A DNA stretch of 64,000 bases from Arthrobacter globiformis (GCF_003261175.1 NZ_QLNP01000098.1:124001-188000), one strand, 5' to 3'; shown: positions 1-9,628, counted from the stretch's first letter. Notes: generated by a model not told the origin, from the letters alone. Program-made: numbers and translations.

Positions 1-1
1 G

Positions 2-24
2 CTCACTTTCGTCGGGAAAGTGAG
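2..24. terminator. Perfect 9-bp hairpin at window start
   Basis: CTCACTTTC (2-10) and GAAAGTGAG (16-24) are exact reverse complements around a 5-nt loop. It may terminate a gene left of the window or belong to the repeated palindromes of this chromosome. No T-run follows, so classical rho-independent termination is uncertain. Confidence 0.5.
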
Positions 25-28
25 GGAG

Positions 29-112
29 CGTTGGCGCTTAAGCGGCAGGAGGTGAGTGCGCGTTTGGCGCTTAAGTGCCGGGAGGTGAGGACGCGTTTGG
101 CGTTGGACGGCA
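29..112. repeat. About 2.5 copies of a 32-bp tandem repeat upstream of menD
   Basis: Units begin at about 29, 61 and 93, each opening CGTTTGGCG or CGTTGGCG and followed by an AAG..GGCAGGAGGTGAG-like stretch; the third copy is partial. The repeat runs almost to the menD start and may carry its promoter or leader. It is too short and degenerate to be a CRISPR array. Confidence 0.6.
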
Positions 113-149
113 GGATCTGATGGGGCGTCGGTGGTGGCAGACTGGATTG

Positions 150-1946
150 GTGACTTCACAGGACCCCACCGAGCCCTCCGCCTACACCATCGGCGCGCCT
201 GCAGACCCCGCTGGCACTGCCCAACCCGCGGCTTCCACGGCCAACCCCGAGCCTGCCCTGACGTCCATGGCTTCGGCAAGGATTGCCGTCGCAACGCTGC
301 TCGGCGGTGGCATCCGCTACGTCGTTGTAGCCCCGGGCTCGCGGTCCGCGCCTATGGCTTATGCGCTGGCAGAGGCCTCGGCTGCGGGGCAAGTTGATCT
401 GCTGGTGCGCATCGATGAGCGTTCGGCCGGCTTCACTGCACTCGGGCTGGCCCTGGCAACCGGCGCTCCGGTGGCTGTGCTGACGACGTCGGGGACCGCC
501 GTCGGGAATCTCCTCCCGGCTGTGATGGAGGCCAACCACGCGGCCGTCCCGCTGGTGGTGGTCTCGGCCGACCGCCCCGAGGAACTGCGCGGAACCGGTG
601 CGAACCAGACCACAGTCCAACTGGACCTCTTCGGCGAGCACGTCCGCTTCGCCGTCGACGTTCCCGCCGGCGAGAGCCCGCAGCGTGCGGTGGAAACATC
701 GCTTGCCGCCGCGACGGGTGCCTTCGAGGGCACACCGCCGGGACCGGTGCAGCTCAACCTCGCCTTCCGTGATCCGCTGGTGCCTGAGACGGGGGAGCGG
801 CTGCCCGAACGGCGCGGCCACGGGACCTTCCGGATCGGCACCGAACCGCTCACCATGACCCTCGATCCCGCCCCGGCCGGCCTCGCGGAACGGCGCACCG
901 TGGTCCTTGCCGGGCACGACGCCGGTCCGGTCGCCGAGGCCTTTGCCCGCGCCCACGGACTGCCGCTGCTGGCCGAGCCGTCGTCCAACTCCCGTTTCGG
1001 CCCCAACGCCGTGGGACCTTATCGTCTGCTGCTGGAGCACTTCGGTCCGGACTCGGCGCTGCCGATCGAGCGTGCCGTGGTGTTCGGCCGCCCGACGTTG
1101 TCGCGGCCGGTGTCGGCGCTGCTGGCCCGGACGGACGTTCCGGCGGCCCTGTATGAGCCGGTGCCGGTTGCCTGGTACGAGCCGGGGCGGCGCCGGGAAA
1201 CGCCCGTTGCCACCCTGGCCGAACTCGCGGACTTCGCCGGCCGGGGCTCGTCCTCCTGGCTCGACGCCTGGCTGCTCGCGGGCGCCGCGGCCCAGCATGC
1301 CGTCGACGGCATACTTGCCGCCGCTGACACGGCGACCGGCCCCGCCGTCGGCTCCCTGGTCTGGCAGCACGCCCGCGGCCAGCTCGTCCTCGGCTCATCC
1401 AACGGCATCCGCGACGTCGACCTCGCCGGCCAGCCCGCACCCGAGCCATCCGCCACGGTTTTCGCCAGCCGGGGCCTCGCCGGGATCGACGGCACGGTTT
1501 CCACCGCCACCGGCATCGCCCTCGGCGGACACCAGGCGACCACCCTGCTGCTCGGCGACGTCACCTTCCTGCACGACGCCGGCGGCCTCTTCCTCGGCGC
1601 CGGCGAGGAACAGCCGCAGCTGCGCATTGTCGTCCTCAACGACTACGGCGGGGCCATCTTTAGCCTCCTGGAACACGGCGCGGTGGCCGAGGCCGGCGGC
1701 TACGGGGACGCCGTCGAACGCCTCTTCGGCACCCCGCACTCAGTGGACATCGCGGCACTCGCCGCGGCGTACGGCGTCGGGCACTGCTCGGTGAGTACGA
1801 CGGCGGGACTCGCCGAGGCGCTGGCCGCACCGTTCACGGGACGCACCATCGTCGAAGTGCGCACGGACCGGCATGAACTCCGCGCCCTGCACGGCAGGAT
1901 CAAGGCCGCGGTGAGTGCGGCAGTGGCCGGGGTGCTTGCCGGCTAG
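150..1946 (+). CDS. menD: 2-succinyl-5-enolpyruvyl-6-hydroxy-3-cyclohexene-1-carboxylate synthase
   Basis: Thiamin-diphosphate enzyme of menaquinone synthesis: joins isochorismate to the succinyl-semialdehyde carbanion derived from 2-oxoglutarate. Seen: the N-terminal APGSRSAP motif (about residues 61-68), the DERSAGF segment with the likely cofactor-activating Glu, GLAGIDGT, and a C-terminal GD..FLHD...LNDYGGAIF region typical of the ThDP-binding domain. GTG at 150 gives 598 residues with an N-terminus TSQDP; the frame stays open upstream through the tandem repeats (ATG at 120 or a start at 75), so the start is uncertain. Its substrate is made by the menF product encoded at 4.9-6.2 kb on the other strand. 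Confidence 0.95.
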   Translation: MTSQDPTEPSAYTIGAPADPAGTAQPAASTANPEPALTSMASARIAVATLLGGGIRYVVVAPGSRSAPMAYALAEASAAGQVDLLVRIDERSAGFTALGLALATGAPVAVLTTSGTAVGNLLPAVMEANHAAVPLVVVSADRPEELRGTGANQTTVQLDLFGEHVRFAVDVPAGESPQRAVETSLAAATGAFEGTPPGPVQLNLAFRDPLVPETGERLPERRGHGTFRIGTEPLTMTLDPAPAGLAERRTVVLAGHDAGPVAEAFARAHGLPLLAEPSSNSRFGPNAVGPYRLLLEHFGPDSALPIERAVVFGRPTLSRPVSALLARTDVPAALYEPVPVAWYEPGRRRETPVATLAELADFAGRGSSSWLDAWLLAGAAAQHAVDGILAAADTATGPAVGSLVWQHARGQLVLGSSNGIRDVDLAGQPAPEPSATVFASRGLAGIDGTVSTATGIALGGHQATTLLLGDVTFLHDAGGLFLGAGEEQPQLRIVVLNDYGGAIFSLLEHGAVAEAGGYGDAVERLFGTPHSVDIAALAAAYGVGHCSVSTTAGLAEALAAPFTGRTIVEVRTDRHELRALHGRIKAAVSAAVAGVLAG

Positions 1947-2049
1947 TGTGGTCGGACCTGATGACGCCGGGACGGCTGGAACGGGAGCTGGCGGCGGCAG
2001 GCGTGCCCCGCCGTCGTGCCCGGTCCGCACAGTGACGTCGCTCCTCTTG

Positions 2050-2124
2050 GCGACGCGCAAACTTGCCCGTGATGCGGAAATGCCCCGGCGCTACCGGAAT
2101 AGCGCCGGGGCATTTGCGCGTCGC
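2050..2124. terminator. Composite bidirectional terminator between menD and the amino acid ABC operon
   Basis: A perfect 15-bp hairpin (2078-2092 with 2101-2115) sits inside a second perfect 12-bp inverted repeat (2050-2061 with 2113-2124); the two right arms overlap by 3 nt, so the forms are alternative or slide. It lies between convergent genes. Confidence 0.8.
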
Positions 2125-2153
2125 AGGGCCGTTACCGCGTCCTGAAGAGTGGC

Positions 2154-2957
2154 CTATTCGGCGATCTCGATGTGGGTCGGGTCCAGCACGCGGCGGAGGA
2201 ATTCCTTGGTGCGGCCCTGGGTGGGGGAGCCGATGACCTGCTCGGCCACGCCCTCCTCGACCACCACGCCGCCGTCCATGAACACCACGCGGTCCGCAAC
2301 TTCGCGGGCGAAGCCCATCTCGTGCGTGACCACCAGCATGGTCATGCCTTCCTTGGCCAGGTTCCGCATGACCGAGAGGACGTCGCCGACGGTCTCAGGG
2401 TCGAGGGCGGAGGTGGGCTCGTCGAAGAGCATCAGCTCGGGGTCCATGCTCAGCGCGCGGGCGATCGCCACACGCTGCTGCTGGCCGCCGGAGAGCTGGT
2501 CCGGGAACCGGTCCGCGAGGTGGCCGAGCCCCACGCGCTCAAGGTTGGCCCGGGCGATCTTGTCCGCTTCGGCCTGCGGGCGCTTCAGCACCTTGGTCTG
2601 GGCGATGGTGCAGTTGCGCAGCGCGTTCAGGTGCGGGAACAGGTTGAACTGCTGGAACACCATGCCCACCTTGCGGCGCATCTTGTCGATGTCCACATCG
2701 GCATCCGTGGCGTCGAAGCCGCCCACGTGGATGCTGCCTTCATTAGGCTGCTCCAACAGGTTGACGCACCGCAGCAGGGTGGACTTGCCCGAACCGGACG
2801 GGCCGATCAGGCACACCACTTCCCCCGGTGCGACGTCCAGGCTGATGCCTTTGAGGACCTCGTTGGAGCCGTACGATTTGCGCAGGTCCTTGATGGCCAC
2901 ACCGGCGGCGTGGACGCGCCCGCTTTGGGTGCGGGAGTGAATTTCGACGTCGTTCAT
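2154..2957 (-). CDS. Polar amino acid ABC transporter, ATP-binding protein
   Basis: Energises import of a polar amino acid (GlnQ/HisP/TcyC group). The 267-residue protein has Walker [10 protein letters not shown] at residues 52-60, a Q-loop in [10 protein letters not shown], the signature LSGGQQQR, Walker [13 protein letters not shown] and a switch His in [11 protein letters not shown] at 2957 is chosen because the alignable family begins soon after; longer upstream reading overlaps the permease. It is the last gene of a three-gene unit read right to left (binding protein, permease, ATPase), 11 nt after the permease stop. Cytoplasmic face of the membrane. Exact substrate cannot be read from sequence. 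Confidence 0.93.
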   Translation of the reverse strand: MNDVEIHSRTQSGRVHAAGVAIKDLRKSYGSNEVLKGISLDVAPGEVVCLIGPSGSGKSTLLRCVNLLEQPNEGSIHVGGFDATDADVDIDKMRRKVGMVFQQFNLFPHLNALRNCTIAQTKVLKRPQAEADKIARANLERVGLGHLADRFPDQLSGGQQQRVAIARALSMDPELMLFDEPTSALDPETVGDVLSVMRNLAKEGMTMLVVTHEMGFAREVADRVVFMDGGVVVEEGVAEQVIGSPTQGRTKEFLRRVLDPTHIEIAE

Positions 2958-2968
2958 GACTTCCCTGC

Positions 2969-3760
2969 CTAACGCTTGGTCCGCGCGGAGCGGCTTTCGA
3001 ACTTCCGGGCCAGGAGGCTCAGCGGGATGGTGACCACCAGGTAGAACGCACCCGCCACGAGGAGCGGAGTTAGTCCCGCACCGAGGCTGGAGATGCCGTC
3101 CCGGCCGAACTTGGTGAGTTCGTACTGCGCCGCCGTCAGGCCCAGCACGTAGATCAGCGAGGAGTCCTTGGTCAGCAGGATGACCTCGTTGGTCAGCGGC
3201 GGGAGGACAATCCTGAAGGCCTGCGGGATGACGATCGTGACCATGGCCCGCCACTGCGGCATGCCCAGCGACCGCGCGGCTTCGGTCTGGCCCTTGGGCA
3301 CAGCCTGCAGTCCGGCACGAAGCGTCTCGGCGATGTAGGCGGCCGCCACCATGCCCAGCGAAACCATCACCACGACGGCTACGTTCCACTGGACACCGAA
3401 CGCCAGCGGAACGCCGTAGCCGAAGGCGATGAAGACCAGCAGCGCCGGGATGCCGCGGAAGAATTCAATGTAGCCAGTGGCGATCCAGCGGTACAACGGG
3501 AAGCTGGAGAGCTTCATGAGCGCCAGCAGCAGGCCCCCGGACAGGCCCACGATGAACCCCAGGAACGTGTAGATCAGGGTGTTTTTCAGGCCCGAGAAGA
3601 AGATGTCCGGGAACATCGGGCCGATCTTGCCGAAGTTGAAGACGTTGGTGGTGAGGGTCTTCCAGTCGGTGGCCAGGATCAACGCGGCCACGGCCACAAC
3701 GAAAATCCCTGCCTGGACGTACAGACTTACTCTGGCCCGCTGTCGTGCGGTCATTGCCAT
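2969..3760 (-). CDS. Polar amino acid ABC transporter, permease
   Basis: Integral membrane subunit of the HisM/GlnP type, 263 residues, with about five to six hydrophobic segments beginning at [17 protein letters not shown]. The coupling EAA loop is recognisable as [23 protein letters not shown] followed by a hydrophobic stretch, the site that docks on the ATPase. It lies between the binding protein gene (97 nt away) and the ATPase gene (11 nt away) on the same strand, as expected for one operon. Both an inner N-terminal extension and permease core are of usual length. Substrate is inferred only at the level of polar or charged amino acids. Confidence 0.92.
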   Translation of the reverse strand: MAMTARQRARVSLYVQAGIFVVAVAALILATDWKTLTTNVFNFGKIGPMFPDIFFSGLKNTLIYTFLGFIVGLSGGLLLALMKLSSFPLYRWIATGYIEFFRGIPALLVFIAFGYGVPLAFGVQWNVAVVVMVSLGMVAAAYIAETLRAGLQAVPKGQTEAARSLGMPQWRAMVTIVIPQAFRIVLPPLTNEVILLTKDSSLIYVLGLTAAQYELTKFGRDGISSLGAGLTPLLVAGAFYLVVTIPLSLLARKFESRSARTKR

Positions 3761-3857
3761 GGTGTACTCACATTCATTTTGCGCAGTGGAGGCCCCGCAC
3801 GGACTGCTGAACAGATCCCGGACGAGGCCCCTGCCGCGTAGGTGTCAGGCGCGCCGG

Positions 3858-4664
3858 TTACTTGGTGGCTTCGCCGAACCAGCTGGTCTCGAACTTCTTG
3901 AGGCTTCCGTCGTCAGTCAGGCGCTTCAGCGTCGTGTTGACCTGCGCGAGCATGGCGGTGTTGCCCTTCTTGACCGCGATGCCGAGCTTTTCCCCGGTGG
4001 CGTAGTTCTCGACACGCTTGAACTTGGAGTCATCCTTGATGGCGTAGCCGAGGACCGACTGGTTGCCCAGGGCGGCGTCGATGGTGCCGGCCTTGAGCGC
4101 CTGGACCAGGAGTCCGGTGTCCTCAAACTGCTGCGCGTCGATGCCCTTGTCCTTGGCGTACTTGGCACCTGTGGTGGCCTGCTGGACGCCAACCTTCTTG
4201 CCCTTGGCGCCGTCGAGGTTCGTGATGCCGGAAGCCTCCGATGCCACCAGGGTCAGGTCGTCATTCAGGTAGGGGTCGGAGAAGTCCATGACGGCCTTGC
4301 GGGTATCCGTGATGGAAATGGACGAGATGGAGACGTCGCAGCCGGTGAGTGCGGTGCCGGTCTCGATGGCCTCGAAGGAGCTGTCCACCACATTGACTTC
4401 GGCCTTCATGTCCTTGGCCAGTTCGCCGGCGATGTCCATGTCGAAGCCCACGATCTTGCCGTCCTTCTGGAATTCGAAGGGCTCGTAGGGGACGTCGGAG
4501 CAGATGGTGAGCTTTCCGGAATTGATGAGCTGCACGCCGCCGCTGCTGGTTGCAGCCGGGGTGGAGCTACCGCCGCCGCAAGCGGTGAGGCTGATGGCCC
4601 CGACGGCGAGGATTGCGGCTGCCTTGGCGCTGAATGTGGCCGTGGCACGGGACTTAAGCTGCAT
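3858..4664 (-). CDS. Polar amino acid ABC transporter, substrate-binding lipoprotein
   Basis: Extracellular solute-binding protein of family 3 (SBP_bac_3), 268 residues. The signal peptide ends in a lipobox with the lipidated Cys at residue 29 (SLTAC followed by GGG), so it should be anchored to the outer face of the membrane. The mature part shows the family pattern CSDVPYEPFEF, DIAGELAKDM and DFSDPY, where the conserved acidic and aromatic residues cradle the amino acid. First gene of the operon; an AAAGG-like Shine-Dalgarno precedes the ATG. The AT-rich stretch upstream (about 4680-4790) is the only plausible promoter region. Confidence 0.93.
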   Translation of the reverse strand: MQLKSRATATFSAKAAAILAVGAISLTACGGGSSTPAATSSGGVQLINSGKLTICSDVPYEPFEFQKDGKIVGFDMDIAGELAKDMKAEVNVVDSSFEAIETGTALTGCDVSISSISITDTRKAVMDFSDPYLNDDLTLVASEASGITNLDGAKGKKVGVQQATTGAKYAKDKGIDAQQFEDTGLLVQALKAGTIDAALGNQSVLGYAIKDDSKFKRVENYATGEKLGIAVKKGNTAMLAQVNTTLKRLTDDGSLKKFETSWFGEATK

Positions 4665-4876
4665 TTCTTTACCTTTTGTTGCAGGGGTATGCGGAACTAA
4701 ATCGGTTCATAGTGTATCGCCGAAGAGGAGATGTGCATCACAGAAAACTAAGTTTCACTATTTGATAACTAAACCACAGCGTTTTTCAAGGGCCTTAATC
4801 GTAGGCCTGTCCGGGATTCCGGACGCTCTCTGCCCTCGATAGTAGGGCGTACGGGCCGATGTCCGTCCGAATCAGA

Positions 4877-6199
4877 TCAGTTGCTGATCCCGAGCGACTC
4901 CAGCATCGGCCGGAACTTGGCCCACGTCTCAGCCAGCTCTGCCTCCGGCTGGGAGCCCTCGACAATGCCGCAGCCGGCATATAGCCGGACGGTAGTGGGG
5001 GACTCTATGACCGCGCCGCGGAGCGCGATGCCCCACTCGCCGTTGCCCGCCGCGTCCAGCCAGCCCACCGGACCGGCATACGGCCCCCGGTCCAGGTGCT
5101 CGAGTTTCCGGATCAGTGCCCCCGCAACCTGCGTTGGCGTGCCGCACACGGCCGCGGTGGGGTGCAGCGCATTGATCAGCGCAAGGCAGGTGGGAACGTG
5201 GCCCTCCACCTCGGTGAGCTCGGCCTTGACGTCGGACGCGAGATGCCACACGTTGGGCAGCTCCAGGATGAACGGCTCGTCGTGGGCATTCATGGCCTCG
5301 GAGAAGGGGGCGAGCTGGGTGGTCAGCGACTGGATGGCGATCTCGTGCTCGTGGCGCTGCTTCTCCGAGCCGGCCAGGACCCTCTCGGCATAGTCAAGCG
5401 GCAGCCCGGCCTCGCCCACGGCGTCGCGGCGGTCCAGGGTCCCGGCGAGCACCCGGGCCTGGGCGGTGCGGCCTTCCACCTGGATGAGCATTTCCGGGGT
5501 CGCCCCCACGAGGCCGTCCACACCGTAAGTCCAGCATTCCCGGTAACGGCCGGCCAGCTGTCGCAACACCTCGGCGGCGTTCACGCCCTCGGGAACTGTC
5601 GCCACGATGTCCCGGGCCAGGACCAGCTTCTCCAGTTTCCCGGTGCGGATCTCGGCGACGCCGGCGGTGACGGCATCCTTCCAGTCCTCTTCGCTGAGGG
5701 AACCGGTCTTCAGCGTGGCCTGGTCTGGGACTTCGGCCGGGCCCGGAAGTACGACGGCGGCAGCCTGGTCCGACTCCAGCCACCCCTTCAGGGCGGCGAA
5801 CGCGCCCGCCTCGGTGAGTTCGCCGTCGTCGGCCGTTATCTGGGTGAGCCAGGCGCGGCCGTCCCGGACGCCCACCACGATCTCCGGCACGATCAGGCGG
5901 GATTGGTGGTCTGAAGCCTTGGAGAACGCGAAGGAACCGAACGCCACCGGGCCGGTGCCGGGGCACGCCACATGGTCGGTGATGTCTGCCTCGATGACCA
6001 GGTGCCGCCACCAGATGTCCGCCTCGAGGAACCGTTCCGGGCCTGTTGCGGTGAAGCGCGCCACTTCGCCGAAGCCCACCAGACCGGCTTCTCGCCGGGT
6101 CCAGCACAGAACGTCATCGCGCACCAGATACGACGGCAGTCCCTCGGGAGCCGAATCTCCATCCAAAGGGACTGTCAGGGTGCGGAGCGTGCTGGTCAT
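4877..6199 (-). CDS. menF: Isochorismate synthase
   Basis: Converts chorismate to isochorismate, the first committed step of menaquinone synthesis. The 440-residue chorismate-binding protein carries GTLDRRD, SEKQRHEHEIAIQ, ELPNVWHLASDVKAEL, LHPTAAVCGTP, GPYAGPVGWLD and YAGCGIVEGSQPEAELAETWAK, the last being the characteristic Mg/chorismate-site end of MenF/EntC/DhbC proteins. A siderophore enzyme would be the alternative, but no siderophore genes are nearby while menD and menG flank it, so menaquinone is favoured. It is divergent from menG with 118 nt between starts, allowing shared control. Confidence 0.93.
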   Translation of the reverse strand: MTSTLRTLTVPLDGDSAPEGLPSYLVRDDVLCWTRREAGLVGFGEVARFTATGPERFLEADIWWRHLVIEADITDHVACPGTGPVAFGSFAFSKASDHQSRLIVPEIVVGVRDGRAWLTQITADDGELTEAGAFAALKGWLESDQAAAVVLPGPAEVPDQATLKTGSLSEEDWKDAVTAGVAEIRTGKLEKLVLARDIVATVPEGVNAAEVLRQLAGRYRECWTYGVDGLVGATPEMLIQVEGRTAQARVLAGTLDRRDAVGEAGLPLDYAERVLAGSEKQRHEHEIAIQSLTTQLAPFSEAMNAHDEPFILELPNVWHLASDVKAELTEVEGHVPTCLALINALHPTAAVCGTPTQVAGALIRKLEHLDRGPYAGPVGWLDAAGNGEWGIALRGAVIESPTTVRLYAGCGIVEGSQPEAELAETWAKFRPMLESLGISN

Positions 6200-6317
6200 G
6201 ATGGGTCAACAGTACTCCGCGCAGCAATTTACGGTGATTCGCAGTAATCCAGCCGGGCCACCACGCCCGGCAGCGGCGGTGTCACGGAGCCTGCGGAACT
6301 TTTGAGACAATGACAGG

Positions 6318-7097
6318 GTGAACCGAGCATCCTTGGATAAGCGTCCGGACGAAGTAGCCACGATGTTTGACGACGTCGCACCCAAATACGACGTCGTCAA
6401 CGATGTCCTCTCGATGGGACAGACGCGCCGGTGGCGCAAGGTTGTGGTCGAAGCCATGGACGTGCGGGCCGGCCAGCGGGTGCTGGACCTGGCCGCAGGA
6501 ACAGGAACCTCCAGCGAGCCATATGCCGATGCAGGCATAGACGTCGTTGCCTGCGATTTCTCCCTCGGCATGCTCAAGGTCGGAAAGCGACGCCGCCCGG
6601 ACATCGACTTCATCGCCGGTGACGCCACCAACCTGCCCTTCGCGGACAACGCCTTCGACGCCAGCACCATCTCCTTCGGTCTGCGCAACGTCAACGAGCC
6701 CAAGAAGGCCCTGGCCGAGATGCTCCGCGTGACCAAACCGGGCGGCAAACTGGTCATCGCCGAGTTCTCCCAGCCCGTCGTTCCGCTGTGGCGCACCATG
6801 TACACGGAGTACCTCATGCGCGCCCTGCCGGCTATCGCCACCAAGGTCTCCTCCAACCCGGATGCCTACGTCTACCTGGCCGAGTCCATCCGTGCCTGGC
6901 CGGACCAGGACAACCTCGCAGCTTGGCTGCAGGACGCCGGCTGGGAAGATGTCACCTACCGCAACCTGAGCGGCGGCATCGTGGCCGTCCACCGCGCCCA
7001 CAAGCCCGTCACGGGCAACGGCTCCGCGGAAGCCATCGCAGCCCACACCGGCCCGGTGGCCAAACTGCGCCGCAACCTTCCGCGGACCGCCCGCTGA
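6318..7097 (+). CDS. menG: Demethylmenaquinone methyltransferase
   Basis: SAM-dependent C-methylation of demethylmenaquinone, last step of menaquinone synthesis (UbiE/MenG/MenH family). The 259-residue protein has the family opening [21 protein letters not shown] motif [10 protein letters not shown] at residues 55-63, and [34 protein letters not shown], all hallmarks of UbiE. GTG start at 6318; no good Shine-Dalgarno is seen and a GACAAT hexamer ends only 6 nt upstream, so a leaderless mRNA is possible. Only 4 nt separate it from the next gene, indicating an operon menG-menJ-polyprenyl synthase. Confidence 0.95.
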   Translation: MNRASLDKRPDEVATMFDDVAPKYDVVNDVLSMGQTRRWRKVVVEAMDVRAGQRVLDLAAGTGTSSEPYADAGIDVVACDFSLGMLKVGKRRRPDIDFIAGDATNLPFADNAFDASTISFGLRNVNEPKKALAEMLRVTKPGGKLVIAEFSQPVVPLWRTMYTEYLMRALPAIATKVSSNPDAYVYLAESIRAWPDQDNLAAWLQDAGWEDVTYRNLSGGIVAVHRAHKPVTGNGSAEAIAAHTGPVAKLRRNLPRTAR

Positions 7098-7101
7098 CAC
7101 T

Positions 7102-8448
7102 GTGAAAGTACTGATTGTTGGCGCGGGTCCCGCCGGGTCCACCGCCGCGTATTACCTCGCCAAAGCCGGCATCGACGTCACGGTCCTGGAAAAGACCAGC
7201 TTCCCGCGCGAAAAAGTGTGCGGCGACGGCCTCACCCCGCGGGCTGTCCGCGAGATCCAGAAGCTCGGCCTGCCGCACCCCGAACAGGACGGCTGGCGCC
7301 GGAACAAGGGGCTGCGCCTGCTCGCCGGCGGCCGCAGCATCGAACTGCCGTGGCCCGAGGTATCCGACTTTCCGCAGTACGGCCTGATCCGCACCCGCCT
7401 CGGTTTCGACGAGGAACTCGCCCGGCACGCGCAGGCCGCCGGTGCCACAGTCCTGGAACGCCACAGCGTGACCCAGGCGCTCCGCAACGGTGACGGCCGC
7501 GTGACCGGCGTGGGCGCAGCGATACTGGACGAGTCCGGTCGGAAGACGGGGGAGACGCTCGACTTCAGCGCCGACGTCGTGCTTGCTGCCGACGGCAACT
7601 CCACCCGCACCGCCGTCTCCCTCGGCATCCAGAAGCGCGACGACCGGCCCCTGGGCGTCGCCGTCCGCACCTACTTCACCTCGCCGCGGCACGACGACGA
7701 CTGGATGGAAGGCTGGCTGGAACTTCCCGGCCGCGACGGAAAGCTCCTGCCCGGCTACGGCTGGGTGTTCGGCGTCGGCGACGGCACCTCCAACGTGGGC
7801 CTGGGCATCCTGAACTCCTCCAAGGAATTCGGCAAGCTGGACTACAAGCAGGTGCTCCGCGAGTGGACTGCCGGCATGCCCGCCGAGTGGGGTTTCACCC
7901 CCGAGAACCAGGTGGGGGAGATCCGCGGCGCCGCCCTCCCCATGGGCTTCAACCGCACCCCGCACTACTCGCCCGGCCTGCTGCTCCTCGGCGACGCCGG
8001 CGGCATGGTGTCCCCCTTCAACGGTGAGGGCATCTCCTACGCCATGGAGTCCGCCCGCTTCGCGGCCGAGTTCATCATTGACGCCTCTGGGTCTGCTGGC
8101 AGCCGCCCCGCCCCCGGGGGCTGGAACGCGTCCGACGCCGACGCCCGGCTCGCCGGGTACGCGGACTATGTGCGGGAACAATGGGGATCCCACTTCACGC
8201 TGGGGCGTGCCTTCGCCGCGCTGATCGGCAAGCCGGCTGTCATGAAGCTCGCGCTGCGGACCGGGATGCCCATTCCGGTGCTGATGCGCTTCGTGGTCCG
8301 GCTGCTGGCCAACCTGACCGACCCGTCGGCCAAGGGCTTCGAAGACCGCGTGATCCGCCTCCTCGAACTGCTGGTCCCGGCCACCTCCAACACTTCCGCC
8401 CTTGCCCCCTCCGGCTCCAAATCAGCGGTTTCCGCAACAAAAAGTTAG
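7102..8448 (+). CDS. menJ: Geranylgeranyl reductase family protein, likely menaquinone reductase MenJ
   Basis: FAD-dependent reductase of isoprenoid double bonds. The 448-residue protein starts with a Rossmann FAD motif VGAGPAGSTAA (residues 6-16), then the family motif FPREKVCGDGLTPRAV and the second FAD motif LLLLGDAGGMVSPFNGEGI. In mycobacteria the MenJ homologue saturates one isoprene unit of menaquinone and sits between menG and a polyprenyl synthase gene, the same order as here, so MK-9(H2)-type hydrogenation is inferred. GTG start 4 nt after the menG stop. Chlorophyll- or archaeal-lipid-type reductases share the fold but make no sense here. Confidence 0.85.
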   Translation: MKVLIVGAGPAGSTAAYYLAKAGIDVTVLEKTSFPREKVCGDGLTPRAVREIQKLGLPHPEQDGWRRNKGLRLLAGGRSIELPWPEVSDFPQYGLIRTRLGFDEELARHAQAAGATVLERHSVTQALRNGDGRVTGVGAAILDESGRKTGETLDFSADVVLAADGNSTRTAVSLGIQKRDDRPLGVAVRTYFTSPRHDDDWMEGWLELPGRDGKLLPGYGWVFGVGDGTSNVGLGILNSSKEFGKLDYKQVLREWTAGMPAEWGFTPENQVGEIRGAALPMGFNRTPHYSPGLLLLGDAGGMVSPFNGEGISYAMESARFAAEFIIDASGSAGSRPAPGGWNASDADARLAGYADYVREQWGSHFTLGRAFAALIGKPAVMKLALRTGMPIPVLMRFVVRLLANLTDPSAKGFEDRVIRLLELLVPATSNTSALAPSGSKSAVSATKS

Positions 8449-8457
8449 GGTTAACCC

Positions 8458-9558
8458 GTGACCAACTCCGCGAACCACAGCTGGACGCACGCCGGGCATG
8501 GCCTGCCGGACTCCGAACCCAGCCTCAACACCACTGCCATCGCCACCGGACTGCAGCTGCCGGCAGGCTTTGCGGCCATCGCGGAAGACCCCGACCTGGG
8601 TCCTGCCCTCACCACCAACCTGGCCCGGGTGGAGAAGAAACTCCGCGAAGCCATCGCCAACTCCGACCCGCTGGCTGACGCAACGTCGCGTCACCTCGTG
8701 GAGGCCGGCGGCAAGCGCATCCGCCCCCTGCTGACCCTGCTCTGCGCCCACTTGGGCGACGCGTCGCTGCCGTCTGTGGTGCAGGCCGCCGTCGTGGTTG
8801 AGCTGACGCACCTGGCAACGCTGTACCACGACGACGTCATGGACTCCGCGCCGTTCCGCCGCGGCGCACCAACGGCCCACGAGGTCTGGGGCAACTCCGT
8901 AGCCGTCCTCACCGGTGACCTGATCTTCGCCCGCGCCTCCATCCTCGTCTCCGAGCTGGGCGGCCGCGCGCTGGGCATCCAGGCCCGGACCTTCGAGCGG
9001 CTGTGCCTGGGCCAGCTGCACGAAACCGTCGGGCCACGCCCGGACGAGGACCCCGTGGAGCACTACCTGTCCGTGATCGCGGACAAGACCGGCTCGCTGG
9101 TGGCGGCCTCGGGCCAGTTCGGTGCCATCTTCTCCGGCGCCGACGAGGCCTACGAGGACGTGCTGGTGCAGTACGGCGAGAAGGTGGGCGTCGCCTTCCA
9201 GCTTGCCGACGACGTCATCGACGTCACGGGCGTCAAGGTCAAGTCCGGCAAATCCCCGGGCACGGACCTGCGTGAAGGCGTTCCCACCTTGCCCGTGCTG
9301 CTGCTCCGCAACGCCGCGGCGGACGGTGACCAGTCCGCCGTCGAACTTCTCAAGCTGATCGACGGCGACCTGTCCTCGGATGAGGCCCTCGCCGAAGCCG
9401 TCGCCGGGCTGCGCGAGCACCCCGTGGCGGCGGAGTCCTGGGTGGTGGCCCGTGCGTGGGCGGCCGAGGCCATCGCCGCGCTGGCCCCGCTGCCCGAGGG
9501 CGTTGTGAAGGCCTCGCTGACCAGCTTCGCGCACGCCGTGGTGGACCGCGCCAGCTAG
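8458..9558 (+). CDS. Polyprenyl diphosphate synthase (menaquinone side chain)
   Basis: Trans-isoprenyl diphosphate synthase that extends allylic diphosphates with isopentenyl diphosphate, here probably making the menaquinone tail. Seen: GGKRIRP (about residues 85-90), first aspartate-rich motif DDVMD at 125-129 with a following R..PTAHEVWG, and second motif QLADDVIDVTG. Residues upstream of the first Asp motif set product length; small residues (THLATLY) allow a long chain. GTG start 9 nt after menJ; a GTTAGGGTTAACC stretch serves poorly as Shine-Dalgarno, so translational coupling is likely. 366 residues, with about 30 poorly conserved N-terminal residues. Confidence 0.92.
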   Translation: MTNSANHSWTHAGHGLPDSEPSLNTTAIATGLQLPAGFAAIAEDPDLGPALTTNLARVEKKLREAIANSDPLADATSRHLVEAGGKRIRPLLTLLCAHLGDASLPSVVQAAVVVELTHLATLYHDDVMDSAPFRRGAPTAHEVWGNSVAVLTGDLIFARASILVSELGGRALGIQARTFERLCLGQLHETVGPRPDEDPVEHYLSVIADKTGSLVAASGQFGAIFSGADEAYEDVLVQYGEKVGVAFQLADDVIDVTGVKVKSGKSPGTDLREGVPTLPVLLLRNAAADGDQSAVELLKLIDGDLSSDEALAEAVAGLREHPVAAESWVVARAWAAEAIAALAPLPEGVVKASLTSFAHAVVDRAS

Positions 9559-9573
9559 CTTGGCCGTAGCATT

Positions 9574-9602
9574 GGGCCCGGTATCCGTGAGGTGCCGGGC
9601 CC
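9574..9602 (+). terminator. Terminator after the menG operon
   Basis: GGGCCCGG (9574-9581) pairs perfectly with CCGGGCCC (9595-9602), loop 13 nt, followed by a short pyrimidine-rich TTCTCGCTT. Placed 16 nt after the polyprenyl synthase stop. Confidence 0.7.
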
Positions 9603-9628
9603 TTCTCGCTTGACCCAGCTTAAACGGA

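Noticed and set aside
29-112. CRISPR-like periodicity of 32 bp
   Set aside because: Units are directly tandem without distinct spacers and only 2.5 copies exist; no cas genes in the window.
156-1370. Minus-strand frame opposite menD
   Set aside because: Composition is that of a codon-bias shadow; menD motifs on the other strand explain the sequence.
4732-4742. TGTGCATCACA as a CRP/GlxR site before the amino acid ABC operon
   Set aside because: Half-sites are too close (11 bp in all) compared with TGTGA-N6-TCACA.
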